Assembly (NCBI RefSeq): GCF_018860545.1
Contig: NZ_JAHKPN010000012.1
Location: 1-64,000, forward strand
Origin: Winogradskyella psychrotolerans
GTDB taxonomy: Bacteria; Bacteroidota; Bacteroidia; Flavobacteriales; Flavobacteriaceae
Direction of reading: 5' to 3'
DNA: 64,000 nt
Made by a program: the position numbers and the translations under genes
Notes under the pieces: model-generated
Databases searched by the model: none
The model's input: only the letters and a program-made list of their open reading frames with translations
What the model was told of the DNA's origin: nothing
Part shown: positions 26,342 to 33,342 of the stretch, piece after piece
Layout of the letters: each line of letters starts with the position of its first letter
How positions within the stretch are numbered: the stretch's first letter is position 1

Positions 26342-27370
26342 TTAGGACATTTCTCCTCTTAAAGACCTTTCAAAAATTGTTTTGAATTCATTTTCAGCAA
26401 CATTCTCACCTAAAAGGTACATTAATTTAGCAATTGCAGCTTCTATGGTAATATCTTTTCCTGAAATAACGCCAATTAGTTTTAATTGTGAACTCGTTTC
26501 ATATTGTCCCATATTGACACTTCCACCTGCACATTGCGTTACATTAATAACATGTAATCCGTTGCTAATAGCATCTTTTAATAATTGTATAAACCAGGGC
26601 TCGCTTGTGGCATTACCTGAACCATAGGTTTCTATGATAAGCCCTTTAATTAATTTACTGGTAAGAATAGCTTCACAAATGGGTCTCGAAATACCTGGGA
26701 ACAATTTGAGCACTCCAATATTAGTGTCCATAGCTGTTCGTAAAATCAATTCTGTGTTTGGTGTTGGTCTCCATAAATGTTCAGAATTCACTTTTAAATG
26801 CACACCAGATTCTGCTAAATGCGGATAATTTAACGACTCAAATGCTTCAAAATGTTCAGCATTTAATTTTGTAGTTCTATTACCTCTATAAAGTTTATAT
26901 TCAAAATAAAGCCCCACTTCTCTAATTACTGGTATACCTTCAATATTTAAAGATGCCATTTGTATGGACGTAATTAAATTTTCTTTTGCATCTGTCCGTA
27001 AATCCCCAATAGGCAATTGTGAGCCAGTAAAAATTACAGGCTTGGCCAAGTTTTCTAACATAAAACTAAGTGCCGATGCCGAATAACTCATGGTATCACT
27101 ACCATGTAAAACCACAAAACCATCATGATCTTCATAATTTTCCTCTATAATGGTCGCAATATCTCCCCAATATTTAGGATTCATGTTTGACGAATCTATA
27201 GGTTCTTCAAAGGAAATAGTTTCAATAGTACAGTCTAATAAGCGTAATTCTGGAATTTTAACAAGTAGACTATTAAAGTCAAATGCTTTTAGTGCTCCAC
27301 TTTCAACATCTTTTACCATGCCAATCGTGCCACCTGTATATATGAGTAGAATATGTGGTTGTTTTGTCAT
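26342..27370 (-). CDS. ansA: L-asparaginase, type I (cytosolic)
   Basis: 342 aa with no signal peptide. N-terminal threonine site LLIYTGGTIGM, second catalytic patch VVLHGSDTMSYSASAL, then VIFTGSQLPIGDLRTDAKENL. Hydrolyses asparagine to aspartate and ammonia. The length and C-terminal ankyrin-free ending fit the AnsA type. It begins directly after the tatD stop with no gap, so the two genes are one transcript. Confidence 0.93.
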   Translation of the reverse strand: MTKQPHILLIYTGGTIGMVKDVESGALKAFDFNSLLVKIPELRLLDCTIETISFEEPIDSSNMNPKYWGDIATIIEENYEDHDGFVVLHGSDTMSYSASALSFMLENLAKPVIFTGSQLPIGDLRTDAKENLITSIQMASLNIEGIPVIREVGLYFEYKLYRGNRTTKLNAEHFEAFESLNYPHLAESGVHLKVNSEHLWRPTPNTELILRTAMDTNIGVLKLFPGISRPICEAILTSKLIKGLIIETYGSGNATSEPWFIQLLKDAISNGLHVINVTQCAGGSVNMGQYETSSQLKLIGVISGKDITIEAAIAKLMYLLGENVAENEFKTIFERSLRGEMS

Positions 27371-28138
27371 TTAAATTCCGAATATAGCTTTTGAGTTTTC
27401 TGTTGTAACACTAGCGATTTCTTCTTCGCTTTTGCCGTAAAGTTCTGATAATTTCTCTAACACCTTACATACATAGGAGCTTTCATTGCGTTTTCCTCTA
27501 AACGGTTTTGGTGCTAAATAGGGTGCATCTGTTTCTAATACAATATGTTTCAAATCTATTTGATTGATAAACTGATCTATTTTACCATTCTTAAAGGTAA
27601 CCACCCCTCCAATGCCTAGTTTCATATTATAAGATATTGCTTTTTGAGCTTGTTCTAAAGTCCCAGTGAAGCAATGAAAAATTCCAAATAAATCATCAGA
27701 CTGTTCTTCTTCTAAAACTTCAAAAATTTCATCAAAAGCATCTCTACAATGAATAACAATAGGTAATTGATACTTTTTGGCTAGTTTAATTTGGTAGCGA
27801 AAAGCTTCTATTTGAATACCTAAAGTAGAGGTGTCCCAGTACAAATCAATTCCTATTTCTCCAATAGCACAAAATTTCCGTTTCGCTAAGAAGTCTGTAA
27901 CAAGACTCAATTCCTCTTTATAGTTATCTTTTACCGAAGTGGGATGTAATCCCATCATTAAAAACACATGCTCCGGAAAATCCTTCTCAAGTTGAAGCAT
28001 AGATTCTGTATAGCTAGAATCTATGGCCGGAATGAAAAACCGTGTCACATTAGCTTCAACAGCGCGTTGTATCATTTCTGCTCGGTCCTCATCAAAAGCA
28101 TCACTATATAAATGGGTATGTGTATCTGTAATAATCAT
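27371..28138 (-). CDS. tatD: TatD family metal-dependent hydrolase (DNase)
   Basis: 255 aa. Opens IITDTHTHLYSDAF (the HxH metal site), GLHPTSVKDNY, AIGEIGIDLYWD, PIVIHCRDAFDE, GIFHCFTGTLEQA and LETDAPYLAPKPFRGKRNESSY. TIM-barrel 3'-5' nuclease family. A TACTTTTG promoter box ends 4 nt before the ATG, suggesting a leaderless or nearly leaderless message. Confidence 0.93.
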   Translation of the reverse strand: MIITDTHTHLYSDAFDEDRAEMIQRAVEANVTRFFIPAIDSSYTESMLQLEKDFPEHVFLMMGLHPTSVKDNYKEELSLVTDFLAKRKFCAIGEIGIDLYWDTSTLGIQIEAFRYQIKLAKKYQLPIVIHCRDAFDEIFEVLEEEQSDDLFGIFHCFTGTLEQAQKAISYNMKLGIGGVVTFKNGKIDQFINQIDLKHIVLETDAPYLAPKPFRGKRNESSYVCKVLEKLSELYGKSEEEIASVTTENSKAIFGI

Positions 28139-28142
28139 TTTG

Positions 28143-28150
28143 CAAAAGTA
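28143..28150 (-). promoter_or_regulatory. -7 box of the tatD-ansA unit
   Basis: Minus strand TACTTTTG then C, 2 nt behind a terminator stem (28178-28153). Box end lies 4 nt before the ATG. No good -33 element because that position falls inside the hairpin. Confidence 0.55.
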
Positions 28151-28178
28151 AAAAAGTCATCGTGGAATTGATGACTTT
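28151..28178 (-). terminator. Terminator of the sigma/TPR unit 28232-29564
   Basis: Minus strand AAAGTCATC (28178-28170), 8-nt loop, GATGACTTT (28161-28153), T-run running into the next promoter box. Perfect 9-bp stem. Confidence 0.8.
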
Positions 28179-28231
28179 CAGTTTAGTATTTATTTTAGAA
28201 AAAAATCTCTTTAAATGGTATTCACTTTATA

Positions 28232-28978
28232 TTAATCTAGCTCCATTAATAATTTTTGAGCAGATACATAATCTTCAGTGCCTTTTGGTATCGTTTTAAG
28301 TATTTTAATACTTTCTGAGGTATTATCTTGTTTTAAATAACTTAAAGCTAAAATCCATTTGGCTTTATTCCTATAAGCTGTATTCCCATTCATTATTTTA
28401 TTAAGCACTATATCTGCTTCTTCAAACTGATTGGTTTCAACCAAAGCTATACCTTTATAGAGTTGTATTTCTAAATTAGTAAAATCGTCTTCCAAAATAG
28501 CGTTGAATGCACGTATTGCTTCTTCGTAGTTTTTATTATTAAAACTCTGTTCTGCCTTACTAAAATTAGTATTATCAGTACTTCGGACCGTTAAGCTAAT
28601 TGGATCAAAATTATTATACTCCTCATATTTTGGACCTCCAAATTGATTAAAAACAAAGAACCCTAAAAGAATAACTACAGAAGCTGCAACAGCATACTTA
28701 TAGAAATTAGATTTTGGATTAGGCTTAATTATGATATCCTCATCGTGAATGGCATTAAAATGCTGACTAGAAATCACATCTAAGTTTGCTTTAAAATCGA
28801 AAATTTCACGTTCGTTGGCAATTTGATGTTCTAGGTTTGAATTTAAATCCTTAAAAATCTCAAAGGCTTCTTTAAATTGAGCATCCGAATGTAATCGATC
28901 ATTAAAAGCTACTAGGTCGTCTTTGGATAAATTACCTGCGAGAAACGCTTCAAACTGTATATAATCTTGTTCTTCCAT
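28232..28978 (-). CDS. Membrane-anchored TPR protein, putative regulator of the adjacent sigma factor
   Basis: 248 aa. N-terminal cytosolic helices (EAFLAGNLSKDDLVAFNDRLHSDAQFKEAFE), one TM helix at about 88-107 (YAVAASVVILLGFFVFNQF), then FDPISLTVRS and TPR helices (AEQSFNNKNYEEAIRAFNAILE, LYKGIALVETNQFEEADIVL, WILALSYLKQDNTSESIKIL). Same order as the 237-aa protein at 7172-7885. It follows the sigma gene by 4 bp. Likely senses envelope state and controls the sigma factor; inferred from the layout. Confidence 0.8.
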   Translation of the reverse strand: MEEQDYIQFEAFLAGNLSKDDLVAFNDRLHSDAQFKEAFEIFKDLNSNLEHQIANEREIFDFKANLDVISSQHFNAIHDEDIIIKPNPKSNFYKYAVAASVVILLGFFVFNQFGGPKYEEYNNFDPISLTVRSTDNTNFSKAEQSFNNKNYEEAIRAFNAILEDDFTNLEIQLYKGIALVETNQFEEADIVLNKIMNGNTAYRNKAKWILALSYLKQDNTSESIKILKTIPKGTEDYVSAQKLLMELD

Positions 28979-28982
28979 AATT

Positions 28983-29564
28983 TTAATAATTCAGACGGTT
29001 AAATTTCGGTGAGGCTTGAACTAATTTAGTCAATTGCCCAATACACAACGATTTTTTCTTTCGTGCATAGGCATATGTGATATTAAGACTTTTAGCAACG
29101 TCTTCCATAGATTTAATTTTAAAAGTCGCTTTGAGCAAATCTTTACAGGCATCTCCTAATTGTAGAAATACCTCGTCAAATAGGGCTTGTTTATGTTCAA
29201 AAATTGAGGTTTCAAAAGATAATACTTGTGCATCATCATCTTTATATAACACATCGTCATCTATTGTTACCTCTTTTCGGTTACTTTTCTTCAATTGATT
29301 TAACCACTTTCGTTTACAGAGCAAGAAAAAATAGGCATCAAAAGGGCAAGTTAATTGGAGCTTGTTCTGCTTCGCTTGATTATATATAGTTATAATCGTT
29401 TCCTGAATAACATCTTGAGCATCATAAGCATCACCACTATTCTGCTTGATATAATTAATGATCTTAGGTGCAAACTTCTCATAGATTGCCTTAATAATAA
29501 AGGTATTGTTTTCAGCTAATCCATCAATATATTTTTGGTCGTCGTGTAATTTTTTTTCGCTCAT
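28983..29564 (-). CDS. ECF-type RNA polymerase sigma factor
   Basis: 193 aa. Region 2 at about 25-95 (IKAIYEKFAPKIINYIK, YDAQDVIQETIITIYNQAK, DAYFFLLCKRKWLNQLKK) and region 4 at about 135-185 (VFLQLGDACKDLLKATFKIKSMEDVAKSLNITYAYARKKKSLC). Same class as the 181-aa factor at 6627. It is divergent from a secreted-protein block whose first two genes share a two-box motif, the best candidate target of this factor. The N-terminal sequence before region 2 is short and has no anti-sigma domain. Confidence 0.88.
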   Translation of the reverse strand: MSEKKLHDDQKYIDGLAENNTFIIKAIYEKFAPKIINYIKQNSGDAYDAQDVIQETIITIYNQAKQNKLQLTCPFDAYFFLLCKRKWLNQLKKSNRKEVTIDDDVLYKDDDAQVLSFETSIFEHKQALFDEVFLQLGDACKDLLKATFKIKSMEDVAKSLNITYAYARKKKSLCIGQLTKLVQASPKFNRLNY

Positions 29565-29608
29565 GAACCCTTTATTTTCAACGAATTTAAAAAATCTTTA
29601 TGTAATGA

Positions 29609-29639
29609 GGGTAACAATTTAAAAGGTCTTTTGATATAA
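29609..29639 (+). promoter_or_regulatory. Candidate ECF promoter, copy A (upstream of the 145-aa gene)
   Basis: GGGTAACAATTT (29609-29620), 13 nt, ATATAA (29634-29639), 63 nt before the ATG at 29703. Identical boxes with identical spacing occur at 30158-30188. The AAC core of the upstream box is typical of ECF -35 elements, and the sequence does not fit the primary-sigma consensus. Confidence 0.6.
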
Positions 29640-29702
29640 GGGTGTAACAGTGAAACAAAACTGAGCAAACAAGAAGAAATAATTAATTAAAAACCCTCAA
29701 TT

Positions 29703-30140
29703 ATGAAACGTACACTTTTAATTTTCGCAACAGTAGCATTAGGATTTACAACTTTAAATGCTACGACAGCAACCTCGATTTTAACTAATGCAACCTCATT
29801 AGAAATCACCAAAGACAATATTATTGAAGTTTATGATTGGAAAGTCATCACTAAAAACGGAAAAAGCGAAGGCACCTCATTAAACTTAGAAGAAGCAAAA
29901 CGCATGATTGCCTTATTCAGCGCTGGAGACATTATTATAGAAAATCAGATTACGAGCTATAACGTTTTAAGGTCTGAAGCCAAAGACACAACAAAACGAC
30001 TTTACTTCTGGAAGGTAGAGAGTAATTATGGTCAATCTGAAGGCTTTGCATATTCACAAGCTGCTGCTGAAAGATTGATTGCCTTAGCGGCCAAAGGTGA
30101 TATTATAACCTATAAAGTCATCGCAAGTAAAGATTATTAA
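29703..30140 (+). CDS. Small secreted protein made of two internal repeats, unknown function
   Basis: 145 aa with a signal peptide to about residue 20 (TTLNA). The mature part is a tandem duplication of about 45 residues: repeat 1 YDWKVITKNGKSEGTSLNLEEAK... and repeat 2 YFWKVESNYGQSEGFAYSQAA..., sharing WKV, GxSEG, A-xRxIAL and GDII at the same spacing. No cysteines, no lipobox. Preceded by copy A of the candidate ECF promoter, so probably part of the response controlled by the neighbouring sigma factor. No family recognised. Confidence 0.7.
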   Translation: MKRTLLIFATVALGFTTLNATTATSILTNATSLEITKDNIIEVYDWKVITKNGKSEGTSLNLEEAKRMIALFSAGDIIIENQITSYNVLRSEAKDTTKRLYFWKVESNYGQSEGFAYSQAAAERLIALAAKGDIITYKVIASKDY

Positions 30141-30157
30141 AATAAACCATAAAAACA

Positions 30158-30188
30158 GGGTAACAATTTTATTACTCTGTTTATATAA
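30158..30188 (+). promoter_or_regulatory. Candidate ECF promoter, copy B (upstream of the 344-aa lipoprotein gene)
   Basis: GGGTAACAATTT (30158-30169), 13 nt, ATATAA (30183-30188), 28 nt before the ATG at 30217. Same boxes and same spacing as copy A; the spacers also share TCTnTT. Confidence 0.6.
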
Positions 30189-30216
30189 CTACAGATAACT
30201 ATAAATTTAAATCATT

Positions 30217-31251
30217 ATGAAAACAAGTAAAACCATTTACATCAGAACAAGTACGAAGCGTATTTTAACAAAAAAATTATTCAGCCTTTTTGCCCTATTA
30301 TTAATGACCTCTTTACTTACAACAAGCTGCGACCCTACCGACGATGCAGATAATGTATTCCAAAATAATAACACACCTACTCCTTTAGAATTTGAAAACA
30401 TGAGAGACCTTGCCATGGACAACCACACCCAAACATTTAGCTTTGACGCGGATGATGGGTACGTCTATTTAACTTCAGAAAACGGTGTACAAATTAGCAT
30501 CAATTCTAACTGTATTACAGACAACGGAAATCCAATTACTGGAAACATCTCTTTAGAATATGTTGAACTTTTTGATAAAGGAAGCATGTTAACCACGAAC
30601 AAACCTACTATGGGGAAATTACCTAATGGTGATAAAGCCCTAATAATTAGTGGTGGAGAATTCTTTGTAGAAGCCACGCAAAACGGAACTGTTTTAGACA
30701 CTAGTTGTGGTTTCCAATTAATGATTCCTACAAGTTTAACAGGAGATGCTGACCCAGTTATGACGCTTTGGACTGGTGACATCGATGCAGATGGCAACTT
30801 AGCATGGGATGAAAATGAAGATAATGCCAATGGAGATGGAGGTTTATTTTTAGAAGGTGAAAATTACTATGCCATCATTGAAGGATTCGGTTGGACTAAT
30901 GTAGATAAATTCTATAACGACCCAAGACCAAAAACAACAATTCAGGTTCAGCCACCAGCAGGATACAATAATGAAAATAGTGCCATATACTTGTCTTACG
31001 ATGGCGAATTACCAGCCTTAGCACACTTAGATACTTATGATGAGACCTTAAATATTTTTAGCGAGCACTATGGACAAATACCAATTGGATTAGAATGTCA
31101 CGTCATCTTTATATCTGAATCCGAAGGTGAGTGGAGATATGCAATTAAACCTGTAACTATAGTTGAAAACGATATTATAACTTTTAATTTAGGGGAGACT
31201 ACAGTAGGGACAGAAGCGTCATTAACAGCTTTGATGAATGATTTACCATAA
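30217..31251 (+). CDS. Lipoprotein of unknown function, 344 aa
   Basis: Long basic n-region, hydrophobic core and lipobox ending TTSC (Cys38), then a low-complexity Asp/Asn linker (DPTDDADNVFQNNNTPTP). The mature part is beta-rich: VQISINSNCITDNGNPITGNISLEYVELFDKGSML resembles carboxypeptidase-regulatory-like or ZU5-like strands, followed by ALIISGGEFFVEATQNG and LMIPTSL. An acidic EF-hand-like patch (GDIDADGNLAWDENEDN) may bind calcium. Has its own ECF-like promoter (copy B) and its own terminator. Confidence 0.7.
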   Translation: MKTSKTIYIRTSTKRILTKKLFSLFALLLMTSLLTTSCDPTDDADNVFQNNNTPTPLEFENMRDLAMDNHTQTFSFDADDGYVYLTSENGVQISINSNCITDNGNPITGNISLEYVELFDKGSMLTTNKPTMGKLPNGDKALIISGGEFFVEATQNGTVLDTSCGFQLMIPTSLTGDADPVMTLWTGDIDADGNLAWDENEDNANGDGGLFLEGENYYAIIEGFGWTNVDKFYNDPRPKTTIQVQPPAGYNNENSAIYLSYDGELPALAHLDTYDETLNIFSEHYGQIPIGLECHVIFISESEGEWRYAIKPVTIVENDIITFNLGETTVGTEASLTALMNDLP

Positions 31252-31274
31252 ATGAAATATCCTACTTAGTTAAT

Positions 31275-31305
31275 AAAAGTCAGAAATTAATTTTTCTGAC
31301 TTTTT
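31275..31305 (+). terminator. Terminator after the 344-aa lipoprotein gene
   Basis: AAAAGTCAGAAA (31275-31286), loop TTAATT, TTTCTGACTTTT (31293-31304), T-run. Perfect 12-bp stem. Confidence 0.88.
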
Positions 31306-31333
31306 GTGCTGGGTATAAATGGGCTTAGTTTTT
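31303..31333 (+). promoter_or_regulatory. Promoter of the PKD-CHAT-protease unit
   Basis: TTTG (31303-31306), 19-nt spacer, TAGTTTTT (31326-31333). Exact -33 and spacing; -7 differs only in the last base of TAnnTTTG. It overlaps the end of the preceding terminator and lies 34 nt before the ATG at 31368. Confidence 0.6.
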
Positions 31334-31367
31334 AATTCTTAAATTTAATCGCAATAAATGCTATCAC

Positions 31368-33320
31368 ATGAAACCTACAACCCTATTTTATATATTTTTT
31401 AGTTTTTCAGTTTACGGTTTTGCACAGCAAGACATAGCAACGGATACCACACGAGGAACGGCTACCATTGAACATAAAACCAATGGCAGTGAAACTGAGT
31501 TTAAAGCAAACGCTCCGCAACTCAATCAAATTGCTGGTGCGCCAAAAGCATTTTACACCAATTTTTGGGAATTTGGTGATGGTACGTTTAGTAAAGCGTT
31601 AGAACCTAAAAAAACGTATAAAAAAAATGGAGAATACACCGTGAGATTATGGGCTACGAATAACTATGATACTGGAAAACCACCATTAACACGACCAAAA
31701 AAAATAACAGTAGAAAATGCAAGTGACGATTTTGAAGATGAAGCCTCAATGGATAGTGCCTTAAATCTACAACGTAACAGAGAACCCATGCCAGATGAAG
31801 ATATCGTTATTGTGTTTAGCTACAAAAACACAAAATCATACACCACTAACGGAAAATTCTTTCTGTTTTACAATGAAGCGAAATACAAAGCTGACAATTT
31901 TGATCTCATCGAAACCAGACCATACCACAACGAACGGGACATAACTGAAGATCTCGTATATAGTTCAAAATTTGATTCTGATGTATATTATGCCTCTGCA
32001 GAAGATAATTTACTGTCTCTAAAAGCAAAACCCCAAGACACAACAGTTCGCAGAAACCTACCTAAGACTTTAGAGGACGCAAAATTCGCTTACAGAAACT
32101 CTAGTCAACTACAATTTGACAACATGAAACCCAATGAAGAACGCCATGTATTTTACAGTTTAAAAACCACCAAAGAAATGCTAAAAGACACCTCAGCTAT
32201 TATTTCGGTTAGAGGAGTCTATGTACCAGATAATAGTTACGATAATCACCATGTAAAAGATATGGAGATGGAAATTGTAACCTCTCACGATCCCAATAAA
32301 ATGTCCTCTAATGCCTCGTTTCTAAATTATAGGTTAGTACGATTTAAAAAGCCTAAATTCAAAATTAGATTCCAAAATAATGGTAAAGGTCCGGCTACAA
32401 CGATTCGTTTAGAAACTGATATTCCTGAAATGTTTGATAAATCTTCAATTGAAGTATTAGACATGTATCCTAAAGTGAAAATTTGTCCAAAGTATGATGT
32501 TGCTTATAGCTGTCTCGACACTACTTACACTGCTAAACAGGCGGTTTTTACTTTCAAAAACATCTATCTACCAGGAAGTGAGCAGAAAAATGTAAAAGAA
32601 TACGATTCTACCAAAGGTTTTGTAAAATACCGACTAAAGTTTTCTAATGACTTTCATAAAAAGAAAACCAAATCCCGAACCGCTATTATTTTCGATAAAA
32701 ACGAACCCATAATCACCAATTATTCTACTACACGTTTTTTACCTGGTATTTCTATTGGAGTCAAAGCAGGTTACAACTCCTTTGCAGATTTAAAAAACTC
32801 AGAAAGTTACTTTTTAGGAGCGACTATTTCTCCTTACAAATCCTATCGTTGGTATTGGCAAGTTGAGTTATTAAACAGTTTTCATAAGTTTGACAGCAAC
32901 ACCGAAATTACAGAAGAAATTGTCGATGATGGCGCCATCGGTTTTCCATACACGGAACGCACAACCACAAACAGGAGCTACAATAATATCGATTGGGAAA
33001 TCCCCGTGCTAGTTCGGTATAATGTAAATAATTATATCGGTTTAGGAGCCGGAATTATTGGTACTATATCGGTAAACGAAAAACAAGAACAATCAGTTTT
33101 AACGGAGCAATTTGAAGGTCAAGGAGCCGATTTATTTCTTTTTGACAGTAGCACCACCGATGAAGAGGTCACAGAGTCCTTTACCAATTTCAGAAAAGGT
33201 TTCTTAGTAGAAGCTACAGCAGGTTTTGCGCGTATCGGACCAAGTCTTGGTGCACGTTATGTATTTAACTTAGAAGACAATTATAATTATCTACAGTTTT
33301 ATGCCATTTGGAAATTCTAG
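31368..33320 (+). CDS. PKD-domain protein with C-terminal outer-membrane barrel, 650 aa
   Basis: Signal peptide to about residue 18 (YGFA, then QQD). A PKD domain follows at about 55-115 (WEFGDGTFSKALEPKKTYKKNGEYTVRLWATN). The middle contains a DUF11/conserved-repeat-like beta region (KFKIRFQNNGKGPATTIRLETDIPEMF). From about residue 465 the protein is an outer-membrane barrel (GISIGVKAGYNSF, WYWQVELLNSFHKF, IPVLVRYNVNNYIGLGAGIIGT) ending LQFYAIWKF. It should sit in the outer membrane with the PKD part exposed. First gene of a unit with the CHAT and aspartic proteases, 22 bp upstream of the CHAT gene; a surface receptor or anchor role is inferred. Confidence 0.75.
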   Translation: MKPTTLFYIFFSFSVYGFAQQDIATDTTRGTATIEHKTNGSETEFKANAPQLNQIAGAPKAFYTNFWEFGDGTFSKALEPKKTYKKNGEYTVRLWATNNYDTGKPPLTRPKKITVENASDDFEDEASMDSALNLQRNREPMPDEDIVIVFSYKNTKSYTTNGKFFLFYNEAKYKADNFDLIETRPYHNERDITEDLVYSSKFDSDVYYASAEDNLLSLKAKPQDTTVRRNLPKTLEDAKFAYRNSSQLQFDNMKPNEERHVFYSLKTTKEMLKDTSAIISVRGVYVPDNSYDNHHVKDMEMEIVTSHDPNKMSSNASFLNYRLVRFKKPKFKIRFQNNGKGPATTIRLETDIPEMFDKSSIEVLDMYPKVKICPKYDVAYSCLDTTYTAKQAVFTFKNIYLPGSEQKNVKEYDSTKGFVKYRLKFSNDFHKKKTKSRTAIIFDKNEPIITNYSTTRFLPGISIGVKAGYNSFADLKNSESYFLGATISPYKSYRWYWQVELLNSFHKFDSNTEITEEIVDDGAIGFPYTERTTTNRSYNNIDWEIPVLVRYNVNNYIGLGAGIIGTISVNEKQEQSVLTEQFEGQGADLFLFDSSTTDEEVTESFTNFRKGFLVEATAGFARIGPSLGARYVFNLEDNYNYLQFYAIWKF

Positions 33321-33342
33321 TTTAAAAACAGTTCCATAATAA

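Noticed and set aside
29640..29651. Third copy of the GTAACA box (GGGTGTAACAG) next to copy A
   Set aside because: No ATATAA at the matching distance; it is a partial repeat only.
30465..30830. 121-aa antisense frame in the lipoprotein gene
   Set aside because: No start context, promoter or domain; Ser/Pro-rich composition typical of an antisense frame.
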